From contig JAFXLG010000013.1 in NCBI GenBank assembly GCA_017531305.1, positions 1 through 64,000 of the forward strand: DNA of 64,000 nt. The letters are read 5' to 3'. The translations under genes and the position numbers were made by a program. Under the pieces are notes generated by a model. It saw only the letters and a program-made list of their open reading frames with translations. It did not search any database and had not been told where the DNA came from. Positions 8,578-17,702 of the stretch are shown piece after piece. The DNA is from Alistipes sp. GTDB taxonomy: Bacteria > Bacteroidota > Bacteroidia > Bacteroidales > Rikenellaceae. Each line of letters opens with the position of its first letter. Position 1 is the stretch's first letter.

Positions 8578-10371
8578 CTATTTTATATTCTCGGCAATGA
8601 TCTCCGAAAGATCCACTACCTGAGTCTTTGCTCCGCGCTTGATGGCTTTCTTGCAAAGCGGACACGATGTGACGATCTTCGCTGCACCCGTCTGATCCAA
8701 CTCCTCGGCAACCTTTGTGGCGATGGTTAGCTGTTGCGAATCGTTGATGGCGGTGTTGGCTACCGATGATCCGCAGCAGAATGCATCTTTGCGGTTATGC
8801 TTAGGCTCCAAAAGCTCACCCACAGCCTCGATTACTGCTCTTGGCTCATCATATATTCCGCAACCGCGTCCCAATTCGCATGGGTCGTGGTATGTGTATG
8901 TCGAGCCAACGGTATATTTCACCTTGAGCTTGCCATTTTTCATCAGACGCAGGATATATTCCGAGTGGTGCAATACCTCTATACCCTCCAATCTATACTC
9001 CTCGCGGAATACCTTCAGACAGATTGGGCACGATGTCACAAGCGTAGATATATTGTGCTTGCGGAATAGTTCTGTGTTGTAATCTATCATCTTCTGAGCC
9101 GAGTCGCTCTCTCCCGATAGTTTCAGCGGGCGACCGCAGCATACGCCACCATCCTTGTCTGCCCACCAAACATCTTCTCTTGCCGTTGAGAAAATCTTCT
9201 GCATGGCAGAGAGCGTATTGGGGGTAAGCAGAGTCATACATCCTGCAAAATATCCCACCTTGCCCGATCCCGTAGAGCGATCCACTCCGCGTAGGTAATT
9301 GTAACGTCCCTCGTTGGGAATGTTGCGCATGGAGGTACGTGAGTTGAGCCTTAGGGTGTTGAGGTTGATTCCCACAGGGCATATCTGCTCGCAACGACCA
9401 CACATCAGGCAGTTGTTGGCGATCTTCTGCTGGAGCATGTTGTATCGGCGATCCCTGAGGAAATAGACCGATTGCACCTCGTTTATGCCTAATTGACTCT
9501 GCAACTGACATGGGTCGATGCAAATTCCGCAACGTGAGCAAGCCTCCACCTCGAAATTGTCGTATGACTTCTCTTTAGCTTCGGGACGCAAGCGGTAGTT
9601 GCGTAGGAAGATAAGCGGAATCTCGGTAAAGATATGCATATATCGCGAGAATGGCATCGCCACGAAGAATGTACCCAACGCGATGGAGTACAACCACCAT
9701 AGTGGCTCGTAAATCATCTCCAAAGTGTATGTACTCATGGTCTTGGAGAGCAGGATACCTATGCCACCTGTGAGGAAGCTACCTCCGCCATAGATGGCTG
9801 CGGTGCAGCTCTCTGCCAAAAGACGCAGCGGGAAGATAAACCACAAGGCTGAGAGTGCCATACGGTCAAATGCTACGTGCTTGGTGGTGCGCTTCATACC
9901 CAATGCTCGTGAACGCACTCGTTTAAACCACGCCAAACCCACGCCCGAGAGTACAAACAGAAGCAGAAGATCCATCACAAAGTCAAACAGCGGTTTATGC
10001 TCGTTGATGCTGTTGAGTACGGCGAAGTATTTGAAGAATACATGCCCTTGCAGAGGTACCCACTTGAATCCTAAGTAGGCTACCGTCTCGATCCAACCCA
10101 CCGCAATGAGCAGAAACCATCCGAAAGCCAGACTCATGTGCATATAGCCGAGCATACGATTTACGCGGAATATGCGGCGGTGCAGGAGCGATTCGCAAAT
10201 CACCTCCCAAACTGCCTTTATGCTCTTGAATGAGAAAATGTTTACAGCAATGAGCTTAAGATCTTGGCGTGGCAGATTCTTCAGCCACGAGATATATTTG
10301 CAGGCGATTACGATGAACAGAATCGCAGCACCTATAATGAACGGTATGCAGAATTTTGCAAAAAAAGTCAT
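8578..10371 (-). CDS. Membrane-anchored HdrD/DsrK-like iron-sulfur oxidoreductase
   Basis: This 597-residue protein joins two modules. The N-terminal ~265 residues are hydrophobic, with about five or six membrane segments and histidines (for example HRRIF, GYMHMSLAFGWF) resembling a NarI/DsrM-type cytochrome b anchor. The C-terminal part has two 4Fe-4S motifs (CSRCGICIDPC and CLMCGRCEQICPVG) and two CCG domains (GGVCCGRP with CPICLK, and AFCCGSS with CPLCKK), which in HdrB/HdrD bind the unusual catalytic 4Fe-4S clusters. It probably passes electrons between the quinone pool and cytoplasmic Hdr-like subunits. It is the last gene of a five-gene unit, starting 1 base after the preceding stop. 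The natural substrate is unknown. Confidence 0.85.
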   Translation of the reverse strand: MTFFAKFCIPFIIGAAILFIVIACKYISWLKNLPRQDLKLIAVNIFSFKSIKAVWEVICESLLHRRIFRVNRMLGYMHMSLAFGWFLLIAVGWIETVAYLGFKWVPLQGHVFFKYFAVLNSINEHKPLFDFVMDLLLLFVLSGVGLAWFKRVRSRALGMKRTTKHVAFDRMALSALWFIFPLRLLAESCTAAIYGGGSFLTGGIGILLSKTMSTYTLEMIYEPLWWLYSIALGTFFVAMPFSRYMHIFTEIPLIFLRNYRLRPEAKEKSYDNFEVEACSRCGICIDPCQLQSQLGINEVQSVYFLRDRRYNMLQQKIANNCLMCGRCEQICPVGINLNTLRLNSRTSMRNIPNEGRYNYLRGVDRSTGSGKVGYFAGCMTLLTPNTLSAMQKIFSTAREDVWWADKDGGVCCGRPLKLSGESDSAQKMIDYNTELFRKHNISTLVTSCPICLKVFREEYRLEGIEVLHHSEYILRLMKNGKLKVKYTVGSTYTYHDPCELGRGCGIYDEPRAVIEAVGELLEPKHNRKDAFCCGSSVANTAINDSQQLTIATKVAEELDQTGAAKIVTSCPLCKKAIKRGAKTQVVDLSEIIAENIK

Positions 10372-10372
10372 T

Positions 10373-10702
10373 TTAGAAGTCTCCCAATTTACGTTTAATC
10401 AACATCACGATACCACGAGTGTTAATGCCTCGCGGACATACCAGACGACACTTGCCACAGAGCATACATTTGTTCATCTCCTCGTATGCTCCCTGATATT
10501 CACCTCGGCGCACCAGCGTATGTACCTTGCGGAAATTAAACTCCGTAAGATTGCCTGCCGTACACGATGCCGTACACGATCCGCAACCTATGCACGCCTG
10601 CAATTCGGGCATCTCGCCGATGATCTCGTTGCTCTTGCGCAGGTTGTTACGGTCCAGATCTATGGCTCGAGGTATATTTATAGAAAATCCGAAGTTTACC
10701 AT
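10373..10702 (-). CDS. Small 4Fe-4S dicluster (HdrC-like) protein
   Basis: This 109-residue protein has two ferredoxin-type motifs, CIGCGSCTASC (about residues 36-46, the last cysteine followed by TAG rather than Pro) and CMLCGKCRLVCPRG (about 79-92). This spacing is typical of HdrC and of electron-transfer subunits that link flavin and CCG subunits. It lies between the HdrA-like flavoprotein and the membrane-anchored subunit, 4 bases after the former and 1 base before the latter, and so probably hands electrons between them. Confidence 0.85.
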   Translation of the reverse strand: MVNFGFSINIPRAIDLDRNNLRKSNEIIGEMPELQACIGCGSCTASCTAGNLTEFNFRKVHTLVRRGEYQGAYEEMNKCMLCGKCRLVCPRGINTRGIVMLIKRKLGDF

Positions 10703-10706
10703 CTTT

Positions 10707-11717
10707 TTACTTTCTTGCTAACCAATCTATTGTAGCTCGCGCTGCAGCCACACCTTCGTTGAGCGACTCGCCGACATTCTTTGGGGCAGTCACAGCACCA
10801 GCGTAGAATATACCGCCCACATTACTCTCTACATTACCCAAGAATGAGTTGCGTGGCTGCATAAATCCGCTTGGCTGCTGCTTGAGAAAACTATTCTCGA
10901 CAAGAGCTGAGTTCATATCGTTGGACTTCATACCCACCAAAAGTACCAGCATATCCACACCCATCTTGAGTGGACGACCGGTGAGTGTATCCTCTGCCTT
11001 GATCTGAAGCTTATCATCGAACGTAGGGCTTACCTCTGAGATACGACCTCGCACAAAGTGTACGTTGTATTGAGTCTGAGCCTCGCGATACATCTCCTCG
11101 TACCCAGGACCGAACATACGGATATCCATATAGAAGTTGAAAACATTTGCCTCAGGGAATAGACGCTTAAGCTCAATAGCCTGCTTTACTCCCGTCACGC
11201 AGCATACCTTCGAGCAATGACGCTGGCACACCTTCTCATCGCGCGAACCCACACAATGCAAGATAGCTATACGCTTTGGCTTGGCTCCATTCTTCAGACG
11301 CACCTCGCCACGAACAAACATCTGCTCCAGATCTGCCGAGGTAATTACATTGTCGTAGATTCCGTAGCCATACTCCTCCTTGACACGGGCATCGAAGAGT
11401 GTAAATCCAGTAGCGATAACGGCTGCATCGCAATCAAGCTGCTCGCCCGTTGAGAGCGTAACCTTCTTTGGGGTTATTGCCGTAGCCTCGACTCCTGTCT
11501 TTAGGGTGAGGTTCTTTGCTCCAGTGAGTTTATGTCTCAAAGCCGAAAGCACCTCTTCGGCAGGGGTGTATGTGGGAAAGAGTTTGTACCAATTACGCAG
11601 TTTTCCACCCGTATTTTGCTCCTTCTCCAAGAGTGTGACCTTCACACCCTCCTTGAGCAGCTCACTTGCGCACTGCATACCTGCTACGCCTCCGCCTATA
11701 ACTATTACGTGTTTCAT
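10707..11717 (-). CDS. HdrA-like FAD-dependent oxidoreductase (short form)
   Basis: A Rossmann FAD motif begins at residue 4 (VIVIGGGVAGMQCASELL), followed by LLEKEQNTGGKL. The HdrA hallmark HCVGSRDE...CQRHCSKVCC is present near residues 155-175, as is the C-terminal FAD segment FYAGAVTAPKNVGESLNEG. At 336 residues it is about half of methanogen HdrA and lacks that protein's extra ferredoxin domains, so it resembles the compact HdrA/QmoA-type flavoproteins. In the family this subunit branches electrons between donors and acceptors; whether bifurcation occurs here is unknown. It lies 2 bases after hdrB. Confidence 0.88.
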   Translation of the reverse strand: MKHVIVIGGGVAGMQCASELLKEGVKVTLLEKEQNTGGKLRNWYKLFPTYTPAEEVLSALRHKLTGAKNLTLKTGVEATAITPKKVTLSTGEQLDCDAAVIATGFTLFDARVKEEYGYGIYDNVITSADLEQMFVRGEVRLKNGAKPKRIAILHCVGSRDEKVCQRHCSKVCCVTGVKQAIELKRLFPEANVFNFYMDIRMFGPGYEEMYREAQTQYNVHFVRGRISEVSPTFDDKLQIKAEDTLTGRPLKMGVDMLVLLVGMKSNDMNSALVENSFLKQQPSGFMQPRNSFLGNVESNVGGIFYAGAVTAPKNVGESLNEGVAAARATIDWLARK

Positions 11718-11719
11718 TC

Positions 11720-12814
11720 TTATCTGTTAATCTTATATAATCTATCGTCAGAACAACCATTGACCAAAGCTGCTTCTGGTCGTCCGATATATTTACCGTT
11801 GCGTCCCAAATACTTAGCCGCAGGGTCATACTCAATGCCCAGCTTGTCGAGCAGTGGCTCTACATCGACCTGATGCATCTGCATGCCCAAATCAGCCCAT
11901 GGGTCGTAACCCAAAATCAGACCAGCCATCTCCTCATAAGTAAGTACAGGGATTCCTTGACCGTTAGGTCCGTATGTAGTACCCTCCATCTCGGCAATGG
12001 TATATTGCCACTTGTCCAAGAACATCGAACATCCTGGGCAGTTGCAGACTATGAAGTCGGGTTTTTGGGGAGCCATGCTCTCCAATTTCTTGTGAGAGTT
12101 GGCAATTGAGTAACCTCGGTTTGCCTGTACCAAATAGTTGCGGAATCCGAAACCGCAACAATGTCTGCGCTCAGGGTAATCTACGATCTCTCCGCCCCAG
12201 CTCTCGACCATACCTGCCAAAACGTATGGGAACTCCGATCCGCCGACTCCCTTTTTAGGGAATATCTTGGCATAATGGCACCCGATATGCTCTACCACGC
12301 GCAATGGCTCACCCGTATAGGCGTTGACCAACTTACGTTTTGCCTTCTGAGCGATCTCCTCGCGATGGTGGAAAATCACATCCGAGGTGTGTGCCAGATT
12401 CTTAGGTAGCTTGAACTCACGACCTGTGGCTTTGTAGAGATTTTCGCGTGTCTTGTCCAGCATATCGGGGAACTCCTCCCATGTTGCCAACAATTCGGTG
12501 TATATACCGAACGATGTGATACACGAAGAGGTGAAATTCTCATATCCTGCCTCGCTCATCAAGGCAAATTGTCGTGCCACCACCGTCATGATGGTCTCCA
12601 AAGGTACCACATCCGAGTGGTAGCCGATGCCAGTGCATGAGGTGTGCAGAGGATCGTCATAAATGTTGCGTCCCAGATCCTTGCTCAGAATCGAAAGAAA
12701 AACCTTCTCGCTACCAGGGAAGAAGTTTTGACGTATGCATGAGCGAGCGTAGTAGTAATCGTTATCCGCTATCTCTTTCTGATAATCAGTCCAACTTGAA
12801 CGTCTCATTTTCAC
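11720..12814 (-). CDS. hdrB: Heterodisulfide reductase subunit B-like protein
   Basis: This 364-residue cytoplasmic protein ends with a full CCG-type cluster motif (HIGCHYAK, later HCCGFGFRN, then CNCPGCSMF). The N-terminal half has a more divergent counterpart (SCTGIGYHSD, then SSCITSFG). In HdrB these cysteines bind non-cubane 4Fe-4S clusters that reduce a disulfide or similar substrate. No coenzyme M/B pathway is expected in this phylum, so the acceptor is unknown. It lies 7 bases after hdrC. Confidence 0.85.
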   Translation of the reverse strand: MKMRRSSWTDYQKEIADNDYYYARSCIRQNFFPGSEKVFLSILSKDLGRNIYDDPLHTSCTGIGYHSDVVPLETIMTVVARQFALMSEAGYENFTSSCITSFGIYTELLATWEEFPDMLDKTRENLYKATGREFKLPKNLAHTSDVIFHHREEIAQKAKRKLVNAYTGEPLRVVEHIGCHYAKIFPKKGVGGSEFPYVLAGMVESWGGEIVDYPERRHCCGFGFRNYLVQANRGYSIANSHKKLESMAPQKPDFIVCNCPGCSMFLDKWQYTIAEMEGTTYGPNGQGIPVLTYEEMAGLILGYDPWADLGMQMHQVDVEPLLDKLGIEYDPAAKYLGRNGKYIGRPEAALVNGCSDDRLYKINR

Positions 12815-12821
12815 TTAAGAT

Positions 12822-13517
12822 TTAATAATGTTCGTTGGAGTTTTTGGTGTAAACATCCAAAAAATACTCTTCATCGGCACCCTCATAACCCAACTCTTTG
12901 GCTTTCTGATCAGAGAATCGCTCGATGGATTCAAACATCTCGGTTCCGCCTGTGATGTCGAAAATTTTGCGCAACTCCTCCAGCGTCTCATCGCTCGTGC
13001 GGCGCAATGCTCCCGAACCTGATTTGTTGTAGGCTTCGGAGTATTGAGGGTAGATCTCCTGATCGTGGTCGAATATCCAACGCCATACAGTCCCCTGCTC
13101 AGGGTGTAATTCGGGCTTGATGGCTGTAGGTACAAGGCAATAACCTGTACGCAAGATGTTATCTCCTACGGTACGCTTGAGTGCCAGCTGCTGACGACCC
13201 TTCTCGCTCTCTACGAAGAAGCCTAACTTTTGCGATAGTGTGCGCAGTGCTTGAATCACATAACCCGGGGTATTGCCTCTCGGACAACGTGGTCGGCATG
13301 ACATACACTCACCACAATACCAAATCTCATCGCCCTTCAAAAGTTGCTCAATTGCCTCATCGTCACGTGTCTGTACGATGCTCACGATCTGTCGAGGGTC
13401 GTAGTTGTAGAATGCCGCAGCAGGACACACCGCCGTACATACACCGCAGTTCATGCACGCCGAGAGTCCCTCTTTCATACGGACATCCTCCATTAGCATA
13501 TCGAAATATTTTGACAT
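12822..13517 (-). CDS. hdrC: Heterodisulfide reductase subunit C-like protein
   Basis: The protein (231 residues) has two 4Fe-4S motifs, CMNCGVCTAVCPAAAF (about residues 21-36) and CGECMSCRPRCPRGN (about 74-88), in the HdrC arrangement. Its C-terminal ~100 residues have no visible domain and are longer than in typical HdrC (about 180-190 residues). It is the first gene of the Hdr-like operon; its ATG comes 8 bases after a perfect 10-bp inverted repeat that may be terminator, promoter or both. Confidence 0.85.
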   Translation of the reverse strand: MSKYFDMLMEDVRMKEGLSACMNCGVCTAVCPAAAFYNYDPRQIVSIVQTRDDEAIEQLLKGDEIWYCGECMSCRPRCPRGNTPGYVIQALRTLSQKLGFFVESEKGRQQLALKRTVGDNILRTGYCLVPTAIKPELHPEQGTVWRWIFDHDQEIYPQYSEAYNKSGSGALRRTSDETLEELRKIFDITGGTEMFESIERFSDQKAKELGYEGADEEYFLDVYTKNSNEHY

Positions 13518-13525
13518 AAAAAATA

Positions 13526-13555
13526 GGTAACTTTGCTTTCTGTGGCAAAGTTACC
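13526..13555. terminator. Perfect inverted repeat between folA and hdrC (terminator with embedded -7 boxes)
   Basis: The arms GGTAACTTTG / CAAAGTTACC are perfect over 10 bp around a 10-base loop. On the minus strand the hairpin is followed by a T-rich run (TATTTTTTATG), so it can terminate the folA operon. Each arm also contains TAACTTTG, a match to the TAnnTTTG -7 element, but no good TTG lies at the right distance upstream for hdrC. Confidence 0.6.
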
Positions 13556-13620
13556 CATAATTATTGTCATAACAGGTAGTATAAATACCTATTTTAATAT
13601 GGATTGGTCGTCTGAAAGAA

Positions 13621-14103
13621 TCAAGCCTTACGCTGGTAGAGTTCAAACGAGAAGGGGTAGGGGAATTTCTCTCCTTGCTTGAAAGACTCTTTGCTGATGA
13701 GTTGCCACTCATCCTGATCCCATTCGGGGAATGATGTGTCACCCTCGTAACAATGATGAACGCGTGTGAGGTAGAATCTGTCGGCTCTCTCTAAAGCCAA
13801 AGCGTAGATCTGCGCTCCGCCTATTACGAAGATCTCCTCCTCGGCGGGGAATAGAGCAATAGCCTCCTCCAGCGATCCCACTACCGTACATCCCTCAATA
13901 TCCTTTACCGTGCGGCTGATCACAACATTTGTGCGATTGGGCAGGGGACGACCAAGCGAATCATAGGTCTTGCGTCCCATGATCACAGGGTGTCCAGATG
14001 TGGTGCGTCTGAAGAAGCGCATATCTTCCGAGATGTGCCACAAAAGAGCGTTCTTATCGCCAATTACGCCATTATCGGCTACGGCTACTATTATGCTGAC
14101 CAT
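13621..14103 (-). CDS. folA: Dihydrofolate reductase
   Basis: This 160-residue enzyme reduces dihydrofolate to tetrahydrofolate with NADPH. It begins VSIIVAVADNGVIGDKNALLWH, the substrate-binding loop of DHFR, followed by DMRFFRRTTSGHPVIMGRKTYDSLG (NADPH site) and EEIFVIGGAQIYALAL. Length and motif order are normal. It lies 19 bases after thyA on the same strand, the classic thyA-folA pair, since thymidylate synthase generates its substrate. Confidence 0.97.
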   Translation of the reverse strand: MVSIIVAVADNGVIGDKNALLWHISEDMRFFRRTTSGHPVIMGRKTYDSLGRPLPNRTNVVISRTVKDIEGCTVVGSLEEAIALFPAEEEIFVIGGAQIYALALERADRFYLTRVHHCYEGDTSFPEWDQDEWQLISKESFKQGEKFPYPFSFELYQRKA

Positions 14104-14122
14104 CGTTTAAGCGTTAAGGTTG

Positions 14123-15022
14123 TTAGAATGACATTGGAGCCTTGATCGTGGGGTGTGGATCGTAACCCTCAAGTGTGAAATCCTCGTATCTAAAATCAAA
14201 TACCGACTTAACCTCAGGATTGAGCTTCATCTGAGGCAGTGGGCGAGGCTCACGCGAGAGCTGCTCGGCGACCTGCTCCATGTGGTTCAGATAGAGATGC
14301 GTATCTCCCAAAGTGTGTACAAACTCCCCAGCCTGAAGCCCGCACTCTTGTGCAATCATCATTGTCAGCAATGCGTATGAAGCGATATTGAAAGGCACAC
14401 CCAAGAATGTGTCGGCACTACGTTGGTAGAGCATGCATGAGAGCTTGCCATTGGCTACATAGAATTGGAACAATACATGACATGGAGGCAAAGCCATATC
14501 CTCAACCTCGGCAACATTCCATGCCGAAACGATCATACGGCGCGAGTCGGGATTGTGTTTGATAGTCTCGATCACTTGGCGAATCTGGTCGATAGAGCCC
14601 TTCTCGCCACATGGCCAGCTACGCCACTGGTAGCCATAGACATGATTCAAGTCGCCAAAGGTATATCCCTCGATGGGGGAAGGAACTCGATTCTGAGCCG
14701 CCTCTAAAAAAGCCTCCATCGTTACGGGCAGAACGCCATGACGCACGCATAGCTCGTTGTAGTAGCGATAAGCATCGTTGTCCCAGATGTGGACACCGTT
14801 ATCAACCAAGTACTTGATGTTGGTGTCGCCCGCCAAGAACCATAGCAATTCGTGGATAACACCCTTCAAAAAGACCTTTTTGGTGGTTAGAAGCGGAAAT
14901 CCCTCCTGAAGATTGAATCGCATCTGATGACCAAAAACACTGCGTGTTCCCGTACCTGTGCGATCACTCTTTACCACGCCCTCTGTTGTGATGCGCTTGA
15001 GTAGATCGAGATATTGTTTCAT
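14123..15022 (-). CDS. thyA: Thymidylate synthase
   Basis: ThyA methylates dUMP with methylene-THF. The catalytic Cys lies in [13 protein letters not shown], and [13 protein letters not shown] near residue 19 is the phosphate-binding arginine loop. At 299 residues it is about 35 longer than E. coli ThyA because of an insertion around residues 90-120, a form common in the family. Its ATG overlaps the stop of the upstream phosphoesterase as TAATG. Confidence 0.97.
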   Translation of the reverse strand: MKQYLDLLKRITTEGVVKSDRTGTGTRSVFGHQMRFNLQEGFPLLTTKKVFLKGVIHELLWFLAGDTNIKYLVDNGVHIWDNDAYRYYNELCVRHGVLPVTMEAFLEAAQNRVPSPIEGYTFGDLNHVYGYQWRSWPCGEKGSIDQIRQVIETIKHNPDSRRMIVSAWNVAEVEDMALPPCHVLFQFYVANGKLSCMLYQRSADTFLGVPFNIASYALLTMMIAQECGLQAGEFVHTLGDTHLYLNHMEQVAEQLSREPRPLPQMKLNPEVKSVFDFRYEDFTLEGYDPHPTIKAPMSF

Positions 15023-15759
15023 TATTCAAAAGTTTTTAGTGAAAGGTTGCCCTCGTTATCCAATACGGCATACTCGACCTCTGCATCCCAATTGCTCAGG
15101 AAGCATATGCGGAGTCCATCCTTATTATAATCGTGGGCAAAATGCATATGCCCGAAGATGATATAATCGGTCTGAGGGTTTCTTTTCTTATAGCCTTGGG
15201 CATATTCAATCAAGAAGCCGAGCGACTCTACGCACAAGTATCCTCCTGAGTGGGATTTGCGTGATTTGCCGCTCCACCATTGACCGAAGGTCATCGCCAA
15301 GTCGGGATGTATGAGCCACGAGAAGAGAGTACGCAGTATTGAGCTGCGGAATCCTGTATTCATCAATTTGAGCATGGGCTTATTGCTCACGTTCATATTG
15401 TCGCCATGCGCTAAAAAGAGGTTTTTGCCTGAGAGTGTTATTTGCTGGGGTGTAAAATATACCTCAACGCCGCACTCTTGCTTCAGGTAATCCTTCGCCC
15501 ACATGTCGTGGTTGCCTGTGATCAGATATATCTTGACTCCGCGGTCAGTCAATTCAGCCAACTTGCCGAATGTACGTACAAAACCTTTGGGGACAACCTT
15601 GCGATACTCCCACCAGAAGTCAAAGATATCGCCCAACAAAAAAATGCCGTCAGCATCGCTGGCGGCCATATCTAACCACCTCACAAAACGTTGCTCTGTG
15701 TGACGAGTCCATTGCTCACCACCCGCACCGAGATGAACGTCCGAGGCGAAATAGTACAT
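15022..15759 (-). CDS. lpxH: UDP-2,3-diacylglucosamine hydrolase-like metallophosphoesterase
   Basis: All calcineurin-type motifs are visible in 245 residues: SDVHLGAGG (residue ~6), [22 protein letters not shown] and GHMHF. LpxH removes UMP in lipid A synthesis at the membrane surface. Bacteroidetes often encode several LpxH-like proteins, so the specific reaction is probable but not certain. It overlaps thyA by 1 base and lies 11 bases after the thioredoxin-fold gene. Confidence 0.75.
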   Translation of the reverse strand: MYYFASDVHLGAGGEQWTRHTEQRFVRWLDMAASDADGIFLLGDIFDFWWEYRKVVPKGFVRTFGKLAELTDRGVKIYLITGNHDMWAKDYLKQECGVEVYFTPQQITLSGKNLFLAHGDNMNVSNKPMLKLMNTGFRSSILRTLFSWLIHPDLAMTFGQWWSGKSRKSHSGGYLCVESLGFLIEYAQGYKKRNPQTDYIIFGHMHFAHDYNKDGLRICFLSNWDAEVEYAVLDNEGNLSLKTFE

Positions 15760-15770
15760 TGGGTTAGAAT

Positions 15771-16898
15771 TTAAATATGTTTCTTGATCTCAGCTTCGAG
15801 CTTCTCGCCTGTAAGATCCTTAGCTACGATATTACCCTTGCGGTCGATAAGGTAGTTGGCAGGGAGCTTAGAGATGTTGTATGACTTTAGGGATGAAGAT
15901 GCCTCACCCTGCAAATCGCTAACCGAGATCCAAGGCAGCTTCTGCTCCTGCACGGCGTTGATCCACGCAGCCTTCGATGTGTCTATACCCACCTGATAAA
16001 TCTCGAAGCCCTGATCGTGATACTTGGCATAGATATCCTTCAAATCGGCATTGATAGCGTTGCCGTTACCGATAGCAGCTGACCAGAAGTGCAGCAAAAT
16101 CACGTTACCCTCCAATGCAGTAAGGCTCTTCTGATTGCCATACATATCGGGCATATTGATCTCAGGGAAACTTGTCTCTGTGATGTTTGAGAGCAGGTTG
16201 AGCTGAGCATCCATTCTTGCGATCTGAGTACGCAGGATAGGCAAATATGGACTCTCAGGATATGTCTGCTCAACAGCCTCAGCTACAGTACGATAGTAGA
16301 TCACATCGCTATCGCCGTTGAAAAGGTTTGCATCGTTTGGGATACGCTGATAAAGAGCATAGATAGCAGCGATACGATCCTTATGCTCGATGATGAAGCG
16401 CAACTGGCTACGCTTGATCTTGCGATACAACTCGGTGTACTCCTTTGAGACAGCCTTGGTCTGCTCCTCGCTCAAATCATTGGTATATTTTGAGATAATC
16501 TCATTCAGACGAGCAACACCACTGATGTACTCCTTGTTGAAAGAGTGCAGAAGCTCTGTCTCCAACGAGCCGCTAACCTCGCAGTTGCGAAGAACGCTAC
16601 CAGCCGACTGTACGTTGATCTTATCGCCACGCTGAACCAACAACGGGATACGCTCGTTGTTGAAAATCACATTGTAGAGCGTAGGGGTAGCTGGAGCATC
16701 GTTGATATTGAGTGCGAAGCTACCATCTTCGGCAATTTTTACCGAGTCGATGATAGTCTGCTCCAAAGTGGTGTTACGCTCCAGATATACCATATTTGCA
16801 TCCGAGCCGACAAAGCGACCAGCGATCTTTACTTTAGAAGATTGGCAGGAACTGAGTGCCAAAAGTAGCACTGTGGCTACAAAAAATATTCTCTTCAT
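15771..16898 (-). CDS. Thioredoxin-fold lipoprotein (DUF4369/AhpC-TSA-like) lacking the CXXC motif
   Basis: A lipoprotein signal (MKRIFFVATVLLLALSSC) suggests the protein is anchored in the envelope. Residues about 20-250 look like the DUF4369-type domain that precedes many Bacteroidetes thioredoxin modules, and the last ~125 residues form a TlpA/AhpC-like fold with cis-proline loop KLPANYLID. The active-site region reads LLHFWSAAIGNGNAIN, where WASWCGPC would be expected, so both redox cysteines are missing. ATG 16898 is preferred over 16916 because the best promoter -7 element (16925-16932) would place the transcript start almost on the upstream ATG. It is the first gene of the lpxH-thyA-folA unit. 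Confidence 0.75.
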   Translation of the reverse strand: MKRIFFVATVLLLALSSCQSSKVKIAGRFVGSDANMVYLERNTTLEQTIIDSVKIAEDGSFALNINDAPATPTLYNVIFNNERIPLLVQRGDKINVQSAGSVLRNCEVSGSLETELLHSFNKEYISGVARLNEIISKYTNDLSEEQTKAVSKEYTELYRKIKRSQLRFIIEHKDRIAAIYALYQRIPNDANLFNGDSDVIYYRTVAEAVEQTYPESPYLPILRTQIARMDAQLNLLSNITETSFPEINMPDMYGNQKSLTALEGNVILLHFWSAAIGNGNAINADLKDIYAKYHDQGFEIYQVGIDTSKAAWINAVQEQKLPWISVSDLQGEASSSLKSYNISKLPANYLIDRKGNIVAKDLTGEKLEAEIKKHI

Positions 16899-16924
16899 TC
16901 TATTTGTTTGTTTCATATAGAATA

Positions 16925-16956
16925 CAAATATAACAACTTTTTCTCTAAAAACGCAA
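16925..16956 (-). promoter_or_regulatory. Probable promoter of the thioredoxin-fold/lpxH/thyA/folA unit
   Basis: The minus strand has TATATTTG with a TTG 21 bases upstream, slightly longer than the preferred spacing. Confidence 0.45.
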
Positions 16957-16979
16957 ATTTACGCGTTTTCTTGTGTTTG

Positions 16980-17702
16980 TTACTTATGTCGAGCCGTGTT
17001 GTCGTTGTTGTTTTTTCTGACAACATTCTGTACTCTACCGCGTTGTGTGTTGTTATTGTTGTGATTGTTCTTTTGCATGGCATTTTTCGCCTGAGGCTTC
17101 TGCAAGGTGCGCTGAACGCCCTTTTGTGGACGAGCCGTAAGGTGCTGTTTATAGTCACTTCGGAGATTATTTATAGACTCCTCATCCAATTCAATGCCAC
17201 CATCGGACAAAAACTTTATATCTTTTATTATCACCTCGTTGTTGGGGTGCTCCTGATTGTATTCGAAACTCTTTGAGCGCATGAAACGAGCCAGCGAGTC
17301 GATAGCAACATTGCGAGCGTCACGATCCTCCTCCTGACGCAACTTCTCGATCATGTGGGCAACGTATTTGCCATAGTGCTTGAATGCAATACGCTCCTGC
17401 GAATATTGCAGACGGCGAGGCTTCATCTCCAGATCATGACGTGTAGGACGAGCATAAGGAGAATCTACATCTAACTGAAAATCAGACATAATAAAGAGAT
17501 GATCCCACAGCTTGTGATTGAAATCCATGTGGTCGCGAAGCAGGGGATTGAGATTACCCATCACGGCAATCACGGCGCGAGCCTGAGCGTTACGCTCCTC
17601 TCTATCCTCGATAAGCATGAGCTGATCCACCATCTCGTGGATGTGGCGACCATATTCAGGCAGATAGAGCTTACGGCGAGTGTTGTTATAATTTTTTTTC
17701 AT
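16980..17702 (-). CDS. DUF4290 family protein
   Basis: This is a Bacteroidetes-conserved protein of unknown function. The family core starts NTRRKLYLPEYGRHIHEMVDQL and is helical; conserved segments include MGNLNPLLRD and LWDHLFIMSDF. The C-terminal ~45 residues are low complexity, rich in Asn, Lys and Arg, and probably disordered or nucleic-acid binding. I start at ATG 17702; the frame extends to 17768, but those 22 residues do not match the family start. No signal peptide is seen. Confidence 0.8.
   Translation of the reverse strand: MKKNYNNTRRKLYLPEYGRHIHEMVDQLMLIEDREERNAQARAVIAVMGNLNPLLRDHMDFNHKLWDHLFIMSDFQLDVDSPYARPTRHDLEMKPRRLQYSQERIAFKHYGKYVAHMIEKLRQEEDRDARNVAIDSLARFMRSKSFEYNQEHPNNEVIIKDIKFLSDGGIELDEESINNLRSDYKQHLTARPQKGVQRTLQKPQAKNAMQKNNHNNNNTQRGRVQNVVRKNNNDNTARHK

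Noticed and set aside
8578..13517. Methanogen-type heterodisulfide reductase acting on CoM-CoB
   Set aside because: Only subunit similarity supports it; no coenzyme M/B genes are expected in this phylum, so the substrate is left open.
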